Source of the DNA: Jatrophihabitans_A sp035248685
Lineage (GTDB): Bacteria; Actinomycetota; Actinomycetes; Mycobacteriales; Jatrophihabitantaceae
DNA: 64,000 nucleotides
Reading direction: 5' to 3'
Assembly: GCA_035248685.1 (NCBI GenBank)
Contig: DATFHF010000073.1
Span: 20,062-84,061 of the forward strand
Shown here: piece by piece, positions 50,251 to 58,689 of the stretch
How positions within the stretch are numbered: position 1 is the stretch's first letter
Layout: every line of letters begins with the position of its first letter
Translations under genes and position numbers: made by a program
Notes under the pieces: model-generated
The model's database searches: none
What the model was told of the DNA's origin: nothing
The model's input: only the letters and a program-made list of their open reading frames with translations

Positions 50251-51078
50251 GTGGACAGCGCCTTCTACTCCGAGCTGAGCCTCGAGCAGGCCGGCACCGG
50301 CTCGCAATCCGAGCTCAGCGGGACGGTGACCAGCAATCCGGCCTGCGGTGGGCCCTGGTCACCGCAACTCCAGCACGGCGGCCCGCCGAGCGCGCTGCTG
50401 GTGCTGGTTGCCGAGCGGTTGGCAGCCAGCGCAGCCGGTCGGGACGACCTGGTGGCGGCCCGCACCGCAGTGGAATTCATCGGCCCGGTGCCGGTTGCCG
50501 AGCTGCGGATTGCTGCCCGGGTGAACCGGCTGTCCCGAAGCGGCGTGCTGGTCACCGCCGAGCTGGGCACCGTCGAGCGCAGCTGCCTACACGCGCGGGT
50601 CTGGTTGCTGGCGCCGGGCGAGCAACCACCGGCCGAGCCCGGGGCTGTTTCGCATCCGGATCGGCTTGATCCCAACACGCTGCCGCCCTTCGACTTCGAC
50701 GCCTTCGACCACTTCCACTACGCGCGGCAGCTGGACTGGCGACGGGTGACCGGCTCGGCGCTGCGACCGGGACCGGCGGCAGTCTGGATCCGCTCGCGCA
50801 TCCCGCTGCTGGCCGGCCGCTCGCTGTCGGCGCTGCAACGGGCCGCGTTGCTGGCGGACTCGGCCAGCGGTATCTCCGCCGAGCTGAGCTGGCATGAGTG
50901 GTCCTTCGCCAACGTGGATCTGGACCTGCACCTGTTCCGCGCCGGCGTCGGGGAATGGCTGCTGGTGGATGCGGTTACTAGCCTCGGCGCGGGGATGGCG
51001 ATGACCCGGTCCCGGCTGGCCGACCTGGACGGCGATGTCGGAGCCGGCCTGCAAACTCTGCTGGTACGTCGCCGATGA
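50251..51078 (+). CDS. Acyl-CoA thioesterase-like double-hotdog protein (TesB/thioesterase-like superfamily)
   Basis: 275 residues. Two hotdog halves: the first has LQHGGPPSALLVLVAERLA (about 31-49) and RTAVEFIGPVPVAELRI; the second has LPPFDFDAFD, then ANVDLDLHLFRAGVGEWLLVDA and MTRSRLADLDGDVGAGLQTLL. This is the actinobacterial thioesterase-like family related to TesB; such enzymes hydrolyse acyl-CoA. The active Asp/Gln cannot be fixed by eye. It stands alone, near acyl-CoA metabolic genes downstream. The GTG start is supported by the promoter spacing. Confidence 0.8.
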   Translation: MDSAFYSELSLEQAGTGSQSELSGTVTSNPACGGPWSPQLQHGGPPSALLVLVAERLAASAAGRDDLVAARTAVEFIGPVPVAELRIAARVNRLSRSGVLVTAELGTVERSCLHARVWLLAPGEQPPAEPGAVSHPDRLDPNTLPPFDFDAFDHFHYARQLDWRRVTGSALRPGPAAVWIRSRIPLLAGRSLSALQRAALLADSASGISAELSWHEWSFANVDLDLHLFRAGVGEWLLVDAVTSLGAGMAMTRSRLADLDGDVGAGLQTLLVRRR

Positions 51079-51167
51079 GAGGCTGAGCGGCGGCTTGCGG
51101 AATTGTTTGGAGTTTGACGTGGTTGAACGGACGATAGTTGAACACTAAACCAGATCGGAGCTCAGCC

Positions 51168-51719
51168 ATGACCTCAGTAGCGACCATCCCGGGTTACCTC
51201 GTCGGGACCTGGAACATCGACCCGGTGCACTCAGACGTTTCCTTCTCGGTCCGGCACATGATGGTGAGCAAGGTGAAGGGCCGGTTCGGCTCCTTCTCCG
51301 GCACCATCACCACCGCTGAGCGCCCGCTCGAGTCGACGGTGACCGCTGAGATCGACCTCAACTCGATCGACACCAACAACGCCCAGCGGGACGATCACAT
51401 CCGCTCGGCCGACTTCTTCGAGGTGGAGAAGTACCCCACCATGACCTTCCGTTCGACCGGCATCGAGGCGGCCGGCGACGATTTCGTGCTGTACGGCGAC
51501 CTCAGCCTGAAGGGTCATACCCGCAATGTGGCGCTGAAGCTCGAGCTGAACGGCATCGGCCCGGACGCCTTCGGCGGCACCCGGATCGGCTTCTCGGCCA
51601 CCACCGAGATCAGCCGCAAGGACTTCGGCGTCGACATCGAGCTGCCGCTGGACGGTGGCGGTGTGGTGATCGGCGACAAGATCAGCATCAGCCTGGAAAT
51701 TGAGGCCGTGCTCGCCTAA
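51168..51719 (+). CDS. YceI family lipid-binding-like protein
   Basis: 183 residues, the YceI beta-barrel: GTWNIDPVHSDVSFSVRHMM (about 13-32), KVKGRFGSFSGTI, DLNSIDTNNAQRDDHIRSADFF, KYPTMTFRST, LSLKGHTRNVALKLEL and SRKDFGVDIELPL. The barrel binds isoprenoid-like or fatty ligands; there is no signal peptide, so this one is probably cytosolic. ATG 51168 has CGGAG 8 nt upstream; the frame opens at 51138 but that start is less likely. Monocistronic. Confidence 0.93.
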   Translation: MTSVATIPGYLVGTWNIDPVHSDVSFSVRHMMVSKVKGRFGSFSGTITTAERPLESTVTAEIDLNSIDTNNAQRDDHIRSADFFEVEKYPTMTFRSTGIEAAGDDFVLYGDLSLKGHTRNVALKLELNGIGPDAFGGTRIGFSATTEISRKDFGVDIELPLDGGGVVIGDKISISLEIEAVLA

Positions 51720-51727
51720 CAGGCGGG

Positions 51728-52192
51728 TTAGACCGGCCCCCACGGGCAGTTCTTGGCTGAGTACTGGTCGCTCCAACATCGCGCCGTGCCGTTGATGTGC
51801 GAGTTCACGGTGTGCAGGTCCAGTGCGGCGTGAGTCACCAGAGCGGCGCAGACGACGGCTTGGACGGCCGCGATCAGCACCCGCAGCCGTCCGATCCACA
51901 GCGCCAATAGCACCGGCGGTAAGCCGAGCAGGATGGGGACCAGGAAGAGCAGCATCCGGTCCTGGTGCGCCTGCTGGTGCAGGGTGCAGATGTCGCGGCA
52001 GTGCGCGGAGAAGTAACCAGAAATGACCAGGCCGATCACCAGGTCGAAGACGGCGATGACCACTACCGCCACCGCTATGTCGGACCAGGAGACGTAGTCG
52101 AACCGTCGACGCCAGCGCGCGAACCGGTTGCCGCGCGCTCTTACCTCGTCCGGCCTTGCCCAGGAGAAGCCGGCCTGCCGTTGATCACCCAT
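51728..52192 (-). CDS. Hypothetical integral membrane protein
   Basis: 154 residues with three or four hydrophobic stretches: ISWSD-type helix IAVAVVVIAVFDLVIGLVISG (about 42-62), LLFLVPILLGLPPVLLALWIG (about 83-103) and LIAAVQAVVCAALVTHAAL (about 108-126). Cysteine pairs lie in loops facing opposite sides (HCRDIC; RCWSDQYSAKNC), suggesting disulfides outside the membrane. The start ATG 52192 has weak upstream purines; frame upstream overlaps the terminator hairpin. No family recognised. Confidence 0.6.
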   Translation of the reverse strand: MGDQRQAGFSWARPDEVRARGNRFARWRRRFDYVSWSDIAVAVVVIAVFDLVIGLVISGYFSAHCRDICTLHQQAHQDRMLLFLVPILLGLPPVLLALWIGRLRVLIAAVQAVVCAALVTHAALDLHTVNSHINGTARCWSDQYSAKNCPWGPV

Positions 52193-52198
52193 CCCCCC

Positions 52199-52244
52199 GA
52201 TTGTGCAACTTCTCCGGCTCACAGCCGGAGAACGTTGCACAATC
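52199..52244. terminator. Long near-perfect hairpin downstream of accA3
   Basis: Arms of 21 and 22 nt (GATTGTGCAAC-TTCTCCGGCT; its complement with one extra G at 52234) enclose CAC. It starts 18 bp past the accA3 stop and ends just before the ATG of the downstream membrane gene. Its outer part ATTGTGC is shared with the hairpin at 61425. Confidence 0.7.
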
Positions 52245-52261
52245 GAGGCTGAGCTGAGAGC

Positions 52262-54025
52262 TCAGTCCTTGAGCTCGCAGAGCACCGCGCCGGAAGCCAC
52301 CACCGCGCCGGCCTCGGCGTTCAGCCCGGTCACAGTGCCGGCCTTGTGGGCGTTGATCGGCTGCTCCATCTTCATCGCCTCCAGCACCACCACCAGGTCG
52401 CCGGCGGCGACGGTGTCACCCTCGCTCACCGCTACCTTGACGATGGTGCCCTGCATCGGGGCGGTGAGGGCGTCCCCGGAGGCGGCTGCACCGGATTTCC
52501 GGGTGGCCGAGCGCTTCGGCGCGGCCTTCTTAGCACCGGCGCCGCTGCCGGCCGTCACGGCGAAGTCCGCCGGCAGTGTCACCTCCAGCCGCCGGCCGTC
52601 CACCTCGACCACCAGCCGTTCCCGCTCGGCGCCCTCCGCGCCGACCGGTTCGGCGCCGGCGAACGGCGCAATCCGGTTGTCGAACTCGGTCTCGATCCAG
52701 CGGGTGAAGACCGTGAACGGGGCGCCGTCGGCCGGGGCGAACGCCGGGTCGCGCACCACCGCGCGGTGGAACGGCAGCACGGTGGCCATTCCGTCCACGA
52801 CGTACTCGTCCAGCGCTCGACGCGCCCTGGCCAGCGCCTCGTCCCGGCTCTCGCCCCAGACGATCAGCTTGGCCAGCAACGAGTCGAACGCGCCGCCGAC
52901 GGTGGAGTCGGCCTCCACGCCGGAATCCATCCGTACCCCGGGGCCGGCCGGCTCCCGGTAGTTGGTGATCACGCCGGGTGCCGGCAGGAAGCCTCGTCCC
53001 GGATCCTCGCCGTTGATCCGGAACTCGAAGGCATGCCCTCGCGCCGTGGGATCCTCGGTGATTCGCAACGGTTCGCCGTCGGCGATCCGGAACTGCTCGC
53101 GCACCAGGTCCAGCCCGGTGGTCTCCTCGCTGACCGGGTGCTCGACCTGAAGCCGGGTGTTCACCTCGAGGAAGCTGATCACGCCGTCGTTGCCGACCAG
53201 GTACTCCACCGTGCCGGCGCCGTGATAGCCGGCCTGCCGGCAGATAGCCTTGGCCGAACTGTGGATCCGCTCACGCTGCTCGTCGGTCAGGAACGGGGCC
53301 GGCGCCTCCTCGACCAGTTTCTGGTTGCGCCACTGCAACGAGCAGTCGCGGGTGCCGACGACTATCACGTTGCCGTGGGTGTCGGCCAGCACCTGCGCTT
53401 CCACGTGCCGGGACCGTTCCAAATAGCGCTCGACGAAGCACTCGCCGCGGCCGAACGCGCTGACCGCCTCCCGCACGGCGCTGGCGTACAGCTCCGGAAT
53501 CTCGGCCATGGTGTGCGCGATCTTCAGCCCGCGGCCGCCACCGCCAAAGGCCGCCTTGATCGCAACCGGCAGGCCGTGCTCCTCGGCGAAGGCCAGCACC
53601 TCCTCCGGGCCGGCCACCGGATCCTTGGTTCCCGGCACCAGTGGTGCACCGGCGCGCAGCGCGATGTGGCGAGCGGTCACCTTGTCACCGAGATCGCGAA
53701 TCGACTGCGGGGGCGGCCCAATCCAGGTCAGGCCGGCATCGAGCACCGCCTGGGCGAAGTCGGCGTTCTCGCTGAGGAAGCCGTAGCCCGGGTGCACCGC
53801 ATCCGCCCCGGACTTGGCCGCCGCCGCGATCACCTTGTCGATCACCAGGTACGACTCGGCCGGGGTGTTGCCGCCCAGCGCGAATGCCTCGTCGGCCATC
53901 CGGACGTGCAGTGCGTCCCGGTCCGGGTCGGCGTACACCGCGACGCTGGCCAGGCCGGCATCGCGGGCGGCGCGGACGACCCGGACGGCGATCTCACCAC
54001 GGTTGGCGATGAGCACCTTGCGCAT
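52262..54025 (-). CDS. accA3: Acyl-CoA carboxylase alpha subunit (biotin carboxylase plus BCCP), AccA3 type
   Basis: 587 residues. Biotin carboxylase: KVLIANRGEIAVRVVRAARD (about 3-22), HPGYGFLSENADFA, ATP-grasp AFGGGGRGLKI (about 160), catalytic FLEVNTRLQVEHPVSEETTG. A Lys/Ala linker (about 490-510) leads to the biotinyl domain with the modified Lys in LEAMKMEQPI (about 553). It carboxylates biotin for several carboxyltransferases. ATG 54025 has AGGAGG 7 nt upstream. It can serve AccD5/AccE (61.5-63.4 kb) and the carboxyltransferase at 55.8 kb; BirA at the window end attaches biotin. Confidence 0.95.
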   Translation of the reverse strand: MRKVLIANRGEIAVRVVRAARDAGLASVAVYADPDRDALHVRMADEAFALGGNTPAESYLVIDKVIAAAAKSGADAVHPGYGFLSENADFAQAVLDAGLTWIGPPPQSIRDLGDKVTARHIALRAGAPLVPGTKDPVAGPEEVLAFAEEHGLPVAIKAAFGGGGRGLKIAHTMAEIPELYASAVREAVSAFGRGECFVERYLERSRHVEAQVLADTHGNVIVVGTRDCSLQWRNQKLVEEAPAPFLTDEQRERIHSSAKAICRQAGYHGAGTVEYLVGNDGVISFLEVNTRLQVEHPVSEETTGLDLVREQFRIADGEPLRITEDPTARGHAFEFRINGEDPGRGFLPAPGVITNYREPAGPGVRMDSGVEADSTVGGAFDSLLAKLIVWGESRDEALARARRALDEYVVDGMATVLPFHRAVVRDPAFAPADGAPFTVFTRWIETEFDNRIAPFAGAEPVGAEGAERERLVVEVDGRRLEVTLPADFAVTAGSGAGAKKAAPKRSATRKSGAAASGDALTAPMQGTIVKVAVSEGDTVAAGDLVVVLEAMKMEQPINAHKAGTVTGLNAEAGAVVASGAVLCELKD

Positions 54026-54080
54026 GCGGTTGCCTCCTGGTTGCGGCGGGTCGATGGTCTCGGCGTCGGTTGGCTGAAGG

Positions 54081-54485
54081 TTACCGAGCACCGGGCAGTT
54101 GTCCGAGCCGGTCCCGGCACAGCGCCGCCACCTCGGTGACTTCGGTCAGAGTGCGGGCCAGATCAGCTTGCCGGGCCCGCAGGTCGTCGGCGATCTCGCC
54201 GAGCCGGTCCAGCAGCATCTCCAACTGCTTGCGTTCTGAGCTTGCTGCCCCGTCGTACATCTCGACGATCTCGCGGATCTCCGACAGCGACATGCCGAAG
54301 CGCTTGCCGCGCAGGATCAGCCGCAGTCGGGCCCGGTCCCGGTGGTCGTAGACCCGGGCGCTGCCGGAGCGAGCCGGCGCCACCAGTCCTTCGGCCTCGT
54401 AGAACCGAAGTGTGCGGGTAGTCACACCCAGCTCGTCGGCCAGTTCACCGACCGTCCAGGTCTTGGCTTCCGTCTGCACGCTCAT
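54081..54485 (-). CDS. MerR-family regulator (LiuR-like candidate)
   Basis: 134 residues. Winged helix: VGELADELGVTTRTLRFYEA (about 12-31) with wing SGSARVYDHRDRARLRLIL, then a long coiled coil (about 75-125) with no metal-site cysteines in the effector end (one Cys, CRDRLG). The gene sits beside accA3 and is divergent from an acyl-CoA dehydrogenase-carboxyltransferase unit, the usual setting of LiuR-type regulators of leucine/isovalerate catabolism in other bacteria. TACTAT lies 7 nt before the ATG; the dyad operator overlaps its upstream part. Autoregulation is likely. Confidence 0.85.
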   Translation of the reverse strand: MSVQTEAKTWTVGELADELGVTTRTLRFYEAEGLVAPARSGSARVYDHRDRARLRLILRGKRFGMSLSEIREIVEMYDGAASSERKQLEMLLDRLGEIADDLRARQADLARTLTEVTEVAALCRDRLGQLPGAR

Positions 54486-54502
54486 GCGAGCTATAGTAAT
54501 CC

Positions 54503-54528
54503 TTACGTTGACGTAAACGTCAATGTAA
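54503..54528. promoter_or_regulatory. 26-bp dyad operator for the MerR regulator
   Basis: Arms TTACGTTGACGT and ACGTCAATGTAA (one mismatch) around a central AA, with inner perfect TTGACGT/ACGTCAA. It lies 5 bp upstream of the regulator's -10 (TACTAT) and 17 bp before the start of the acyl-CoA dehydrogenase gene, so it can control both directions. Confidence 0.7.
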
Positions 54529-54545
54529 CCGCCTAGGAGCCCGCC

Positions 54546-55730
54546 ATGTCCTTCGAGTTGTCCGCCGATCTCGAACTATTCCGCAAGGTCGTCCGAGAGT
54601 TCGCCGAGTCCGAGGTCGCCCCGCAGGTGGCCCGCTGGGATCGGGAGCACTACTTTCCGACCGAACTGATTCCCAAGATGGGCGACCTCGGCCTGTTCGG
54701 CCTGGTGGTGCCCGAAGAGTTCGGCGGGTCGGTGCAGCCCGGCTCGGCGGGCGAGCCGCACTTCAGCTCGCTGTGCGTGGCGATCGAGGAGCTCGGCCGG
54801 GTCGACCAATCGATCGGAATCACCCTGTCGGCGGGGGTCGGGCTCGGCATCAATCCGATCCTGACCTTCGGCTCGCAGGCGCAGAAGGAGCAGTGGCTGC
54901 CGGACCTGGTCGCCGGTCGGGCGCTGTCCGGGTTCGGGCTGACCGAGCCGGAGGCGGGCTCGGACGCCGGCGCCACCCGCACCCGGGCCGAACTAGTGGA
55001 CGGTGAGTGGGTCATCAACGGCGCCAAGGCGTTCATCACCAACTCCGGCACGTCCATCACGTCCTGTGTGACGGTGACCGCCCGAACCGGCACCACCGAT
55101 GGCCGGCCGGAGATCTCGGCGATCATCGTGCCGAGCGGGACGCCCGGATTTGAAGTGCAGCCGGCCTACGACAAGCTCGGCTGGCGGATTTCTGACACGC
55201 ACGGCCTGGTCTTCGACGACTGCCGGGTGCCGGAGGCGAACCTGATCGGCAGCCGCGGTGCCGGCTTCAAGCAGTTCCTGGCGATCCTGGACGACGGCCG
55301 GATCGCGATCTCCGCCCTCGCGGTCGGGCTGGCCCAGGCCTGTCTTGAGGAGTCGGTGCGGTACGCCAAGGAACGCCACAGCTTCGGCAAGCCGATCGGC
55401 TCGCGACAGGCCATTGCCTTCGCGATTAGCGACCTGGCGGTGGCGGTCGAGGCGGCCCGGACGCTCACCTATAAGGCGGCCTGGTTGAAGGACGCCGGTC
55501 GGCCGGCTGCTCAGGTCAAGCAGGCGGCGGCAATCGCCAAGCTGTATTCGACGGAGGCGGCCGTGTCGGCCACCCGCACCGCCACCCAGGTCTTCGGCGG
55601 GTACGGGTTCATGGAGGAGTACCCGGTGGCTCGGTTTTACCGGGACGCCAAGATCCTGGAGATCGGCGAAGGCACTTCCGAGGTGCAGCGGATGGTCATC
55701 GCCCGCGCACTCGGCCTGCCGGTCGAGTAG
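54546..55730 (+). CDS. Acyl-CoA dehydrogenase (isovaleryl/short-branched-chain-type candidate)
   Basis: 394 residues. FAD and substrate motifs: ALSGFGLTEPEAGSDAGATR (about 126-145), INGAKAFITNSG, GGYGFMEEYPVARFYRDAKI (about 350) and the region IGEGTSEVQRM (about 375), with Glu next to the catalytic base position of short-chain dehydrogenases. It uses FAD to form an enoyl-CoA and passes electrons to ETF. ATG 54546 has TAGGAG upstream. It forms a unit with the carboxyltransferase gene (43 nt apart), behind a LiuR-like operator, so isovaleryl-CoA is a reasonable substrate, not a proven one. Confidence 0.9.
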   Translation: MSFELSADLELFRKVVREFAESEVAPQVARWDREHYFPTELIPKMGDLGLFGLVVPEEFGGSVQPGSAGEPHFSSLCVAIEELGRVDQSIGITLSAGVGLGINPILTFGSQAQKEQWLPDLVAGRALSGFGLTEPEAGSDAGATRTRAELVDGEWVINGAKAFITNSGTSITSCVTVTARTGTTDGRPEISAIIVPSGTPGFEVQPAYDKLGWRISDTHGLVFDDCRVPEANLIGSRGAGFKQFLAILDDGRIAISALAVGLAQACLEESVRYAKERHSFGKPIGSRQAIAFAISDLAVAVEAARTLTYKAAWLKDAGRPAAQVKQAAAIAKLYSTEAAVSATRTATQVFGGYGFMEEYPVARFYRDAKILEIGEGTSEVQRMVIARALGLPVE

Positions 55731-55773
55731 CTTTCTGCTTTCTGCCTTTCCGCCGAAGGAGGCTTCAGGTTCG

Positions 55774-57297
55774 ATGTCAGACGCCGACAAGGTAGCCGCG
55801 GCGCGCGAGGCCACCCTGGCACCGCACGCCAAGGCGGCCGCGAAGCTTGCCGCGGCCGACAAGTTGTACGTCCGCGATCGGATCGGGCTGCTGTTCGACG
55901 AGGGCTCCTTCGTCGAGGACTCCCAGCTGGCCAACGCGGTAGCTGTGGGCTTGCCGGCGGACGGGGTGGTCACCGGGCAGGGCCTGATCGACGGTCGTCC
56001 GGCGCTGGTGGTGGCCAATGACCCGACCGTCAAGGCCGGCTCCTGGGGCGCCCGGACGGTGGAAAAGATCATCCGGGTGACCGAACGAGCGTTGGTCGAA
56101 GAGCTGCCGGTGTTCTGGCTGATCGACTCGGCCGGGGCGCGGATCACCGATCAGGTGGCGCTGTTCCCCGGTCGGCGCGGGGCGGGACGGATCTTTCACA
56201 ACCAGGTCGCGCTGTCCGGCAAGGTACCCCAGATTTGCTGCCTGTTCGGCCCGTCGGCGGCCGGTGGCGCCTACATCCCGGCGTTCTGCGACATCGTGAT
56301 CATGGTGGAGGCCAACGCCTCGATGTACCTCGGCTCGCCGCGGATGGCCGAGATGGTGGTGGGGGAGAAGGTCAGCCTTCAGGAGATGGGCGGGGCTCGG
56401 ATGCATGCCACCGTCTCCGGATGTGGCGACAACCTCGCCGTCGACGACGCGGATGCCATCGAGCAGGCGAAGCTGTTCTTCTCGTATTTGCCGGGCAATT
56501 GGCGTTCGGCGGTGCCGTCGTATGCGGCCGAGCCGCCGCTGGTGGAGCTGGCCGACGATGTGGTTCCGGTGGCCGAGTCGGTGCCGTTCGACATGCACTT
56601 GGTTATTGAGGGGCTGGTCGACGACGACTCGTTCTTCGAGGTGAAGCCGGAGTTCGCCGCCGAGCTGATCACCGGCCTGGGCCGGTTGGACGGCCACCCG
56701 GTCGGGGTGCTGGCGAATAACTCGGCAGTGCGCGGTGGAGTGCTGTTCGGTGACTCGGCCGACAAGGCGGCGCGGTTCATCTCGCTCTGCGACGCGTTCA
56801 ACGTCCCGCTGCTGTACCTGGCCGACGTGCCGGGGTTCATGATCGGCTCCGAGGTGGAGCGGCAGGGCATCATCCGGCACGGGGCGAAGATGATCACCGC
56901 GGTGTCCGAGGCGAACGTGCCGCAGCTGTCGGTGATAGTGCGCAAGGCGTACGGGGCCGGGCTATACGCGATGGCCGGCCCCGGCTTCATGCCGGACGCG
57001 TGTATCGCGCTGCCGACCGCTCGGGTCGCGGTGATGGGTCCGGAGGCTGCGGTCAACGCCGTTTATGCCAATAAAATCGCGGAAATCTCCGACGATGAGG
57101 AACGGGCACGGTTCATCAAGGACCGGCGAGCCGAGTACGAGGCGGACGTCGACCTGCTGCGGCTGGCCTCGGATCTGGTCATCGATGCCATCATCAGCCC
57201 GTCCGAGCTGCGGGCTGAGCTAGTTCGACGATTCGCGGCGTTGACTGGCAAGTCGCGGCCGCTGCCCGACAAGCGACACGGCGTCCCCCCGGTCTAA
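55774..57297 (+). CDS. Acyl-CoA carboxylase carboxyltransferase (beta) subunit
   Basis: 507 residues, crotonase-like carboxyltransferase with two domains. Motifs: SWGARTVEKIIRVTERAL, LIDSAGARITDQVALFPGRRGAGRIFHNQ (the oxyanion region), CLFGPSAAGGAYIPAFCD, and in the C half PLLYLADVPGFMIGSEVERQ, RKAYGAGLYAM. It differs from the AccD5 protein of the same window and lies in the dehydrogenase operon, so methylcrotonyl-CoA or a related acyl-CoA is the likely substrate. It would use the biotinyl AccA3. Start ATG 55774 follows GAAGGAGG (5755-style ribosome site). About 200 bp of lower-GC DNA follow its stop. Confidence 0.88.
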   Translation: MSDADKVAAAREATLAPHAKAAAKLAAADKLYVRDRIGLLFDEGSFVEDSQLANAVAVGLPADGVVTGQGLIDGRPALVVANDPTVKAGSWGARTVEKIIRVTERALVEELPVFWLIDSAGARITDQVALFPGRRGAGRIFHNQVALSGKVPQICCLFGPSAAGGAYIPAFCDIVIMVEANASMYLGSPRMAEMVVGEKVSLQEMGGARMHATVSGCGDNLAVDDADAIEQAKLFFSYLPGNWRSAVPSYAAEPPLVELADDVVPVAESVPFDMHLVIEGLVDDDSFFEVKPEFAAELITGLGRLDGHPVGVLANNSAVRGGVLFGDSADKAARFISLCDAFNVPLLYLADVPGFMIGSEVERQGIIRHGAKMITAVSEANVPQLSVIVRKAYGAGLYAMAGPGFMPDACIALPTARVAVMGPEAAVNAVYANKIAEISDDEERARFIKDRRAEYEADVDLLRLASDLVIDAIISPSELRAELVRRFAALTGKSRPLPDKRHGVPPV

Positions 57298-57498
57298 GTC
57301 GTGTGACGGCTGAAGGCTCGTTGGACCTGGCCGGCCGGGCGAGTTAGGCAACACAAGAGGTGGCATCGGGTGGGGGCGCATCCACCCGCTACTTTGCCGA
57401 TCGACACAGCGCCCGCCGTGGTACCTGCCGCAGAATGATCAACCCGACAAGTAGTTAGTACATCCTCTTCGCCTAATCCGACGCTATAACTTCGCAGC
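57298..57498. other. Intergenic upstream of the low-GC orphan gene
   Basis: 200 bp with GC falling toward its right end. TATAAC at 57485-57490 is a good -10 hexamer. Nothing else was noticed. Confidence 0.35.
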
Positions 57499-58689
57499 GT
57501 GGTCGGCGATACTCTAAGAACGACCGCCGCCAAGTCCGTCCAATCATCGAAGGCCTACAACGGTGGCGTCCAGACGGTGAGCCTGGCAGGTGGCACGATG
57601 TGGGCTAATTGGCTTTCGTTCACAGCATCTCTTCTGGTCGCACTGATAGCGGCCGGCGTAGCTGTTTACCAAAGTCGTCGTTCGGCGAGCGCGCAGAGGG
57701 AACTTGAGCATGAGAAGCTGCGCGGCGCCGAGCGAGCGGCGCAACTAGCCGAAGAGCGCGCGGAGCGGTCACAGGAGCGCGATCGTCTGAATAAATACCG
57801 TAGAGAACAGGTCCTCCCATTCCTTGATGCGCTGGACAAGACACTGAACGCGTCCTACTTGGCTGCCTACATTCCCGAGCACTTTCCCGACCTTGGTGGA
57901 AGGGTCCCCCAGATCCGCCAACACGCCGACCAAGTGCTGGCGGAGTGGATGGATAACTATCGTGAAATGAGCCAACAGAGGATGAAGCTGTTTCTGGCCG
58001 TCGATCAGGAGGATCTTGAACATTTAGTAAATCAACTCGTTCAGCTACAGGAACAGATGCAGAATGTGCTGACCACCCGGCATAATCTCTGGTATAGAGC
58101 GGCGTCAGAACGTGACCTTTGGGAAGCCCACCGGGGATACATTGCACTCGGGTACAAATTGTTGATGGATGTCAGGTCGCTTGCTATGCAGCCTATCGAT
58201 TGGAGTGCTACCGAACAGTACAATGAGGAGGCTCGGCGGGAACTGTCTACTCGGCTCGCCGCGCCCCTGGAGAAGCTAAGCACCGCAACGTTGCCCTATG
58301 GCTCGAAAAAGGATTTCACCTGGCTTGCGTTATGGGATATCGACACTCGACCCGAATGGCTTTCGTTCCTTGAAAGTATGCTGCAGGGTACGCATGAGGA
58401 TTTCATGGAAGCGCTTCGTAACCTCCTTAACCTGCTTCACCTTGACCAGGATTGTATAGAAACCCAGCTCATCCGCGTTGGCGGTGACAGCGCGGAGCGC
58501 CAGGTATTCTGCCTGACCGCAAAGCTTGCGAGCGCCGCCGACCTGGACAAATTCATGGCGGAAGGCCTGCCGGTTGTTCGCAAAAAATTTCCCATACTGT
58601 GGTCGAGCCTCCGCCAGCCTACCGAGTTCAGAATGGGGGAGAACGATGGAGCAAAGGCGTCCGATGACCTAAGCAACCTTAGCCGGTAG
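57499..58689 (+). CDS. Orphan membrane-anchored coiled-coil protein in a low-GC patch
   Basis: 396 residues from GTG 57499, or 363 from ATG 57598, which has AGGTGG 4 nt upstream and places the single helix (NWLSFTASLLVALIAAGVAV) at the N-terminus, a common layout. Residues after the helix (about 55-110) are highly charged, (ERAERSQERDRLNKYRREQ), likely coiled coil, followed by a helical soluble domain (DALDKTLNASYLAAYIPEHF; LEHLVNQLVQLQEQMQNVL). No enzyme motif is visible. Codons AAT, ATA, TTA and CAT are common; the patch is clearly less GC-rich than its neighbours, which suggests recent gain. Its 3' end overlaps the opposing maf by 21 nt. Function unknown. Confidence 0.7.
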   Translation: MVGDTLRTTAAKSVQSSKAYNGGVQTVSLAGGTMWANWLSFTASLLVALIAAGVAVYQSRRSASAQRELEHEKLRGAERAAQLAEERAERSQERDRLNKYRREQVLPFLDALDKTLNASYLAAYIPEHFPDLGGRVPQIRQHADQVLAEWMDNYREMSQQRMKLFLAVDQEDLEHLVNQLVQLQEQMQNVLTTRHNLWYRAASERDLWEAHRGYIALGYKLLMDVRSLAMQPIDWSATEQYNEEARRELSTRLAAPLEKLSTATLPYGSKKDFTWLALWDIDTRPEWLSFLESMLQGTHEDFMEALRNLLNLLHLDQDCIETQLIRVGGDSAERQVFCLTAKLASAADLDKFMAEGLPVVRKKFPILWSSLRQPTEFRMGENDGAKASDDLSNLSR

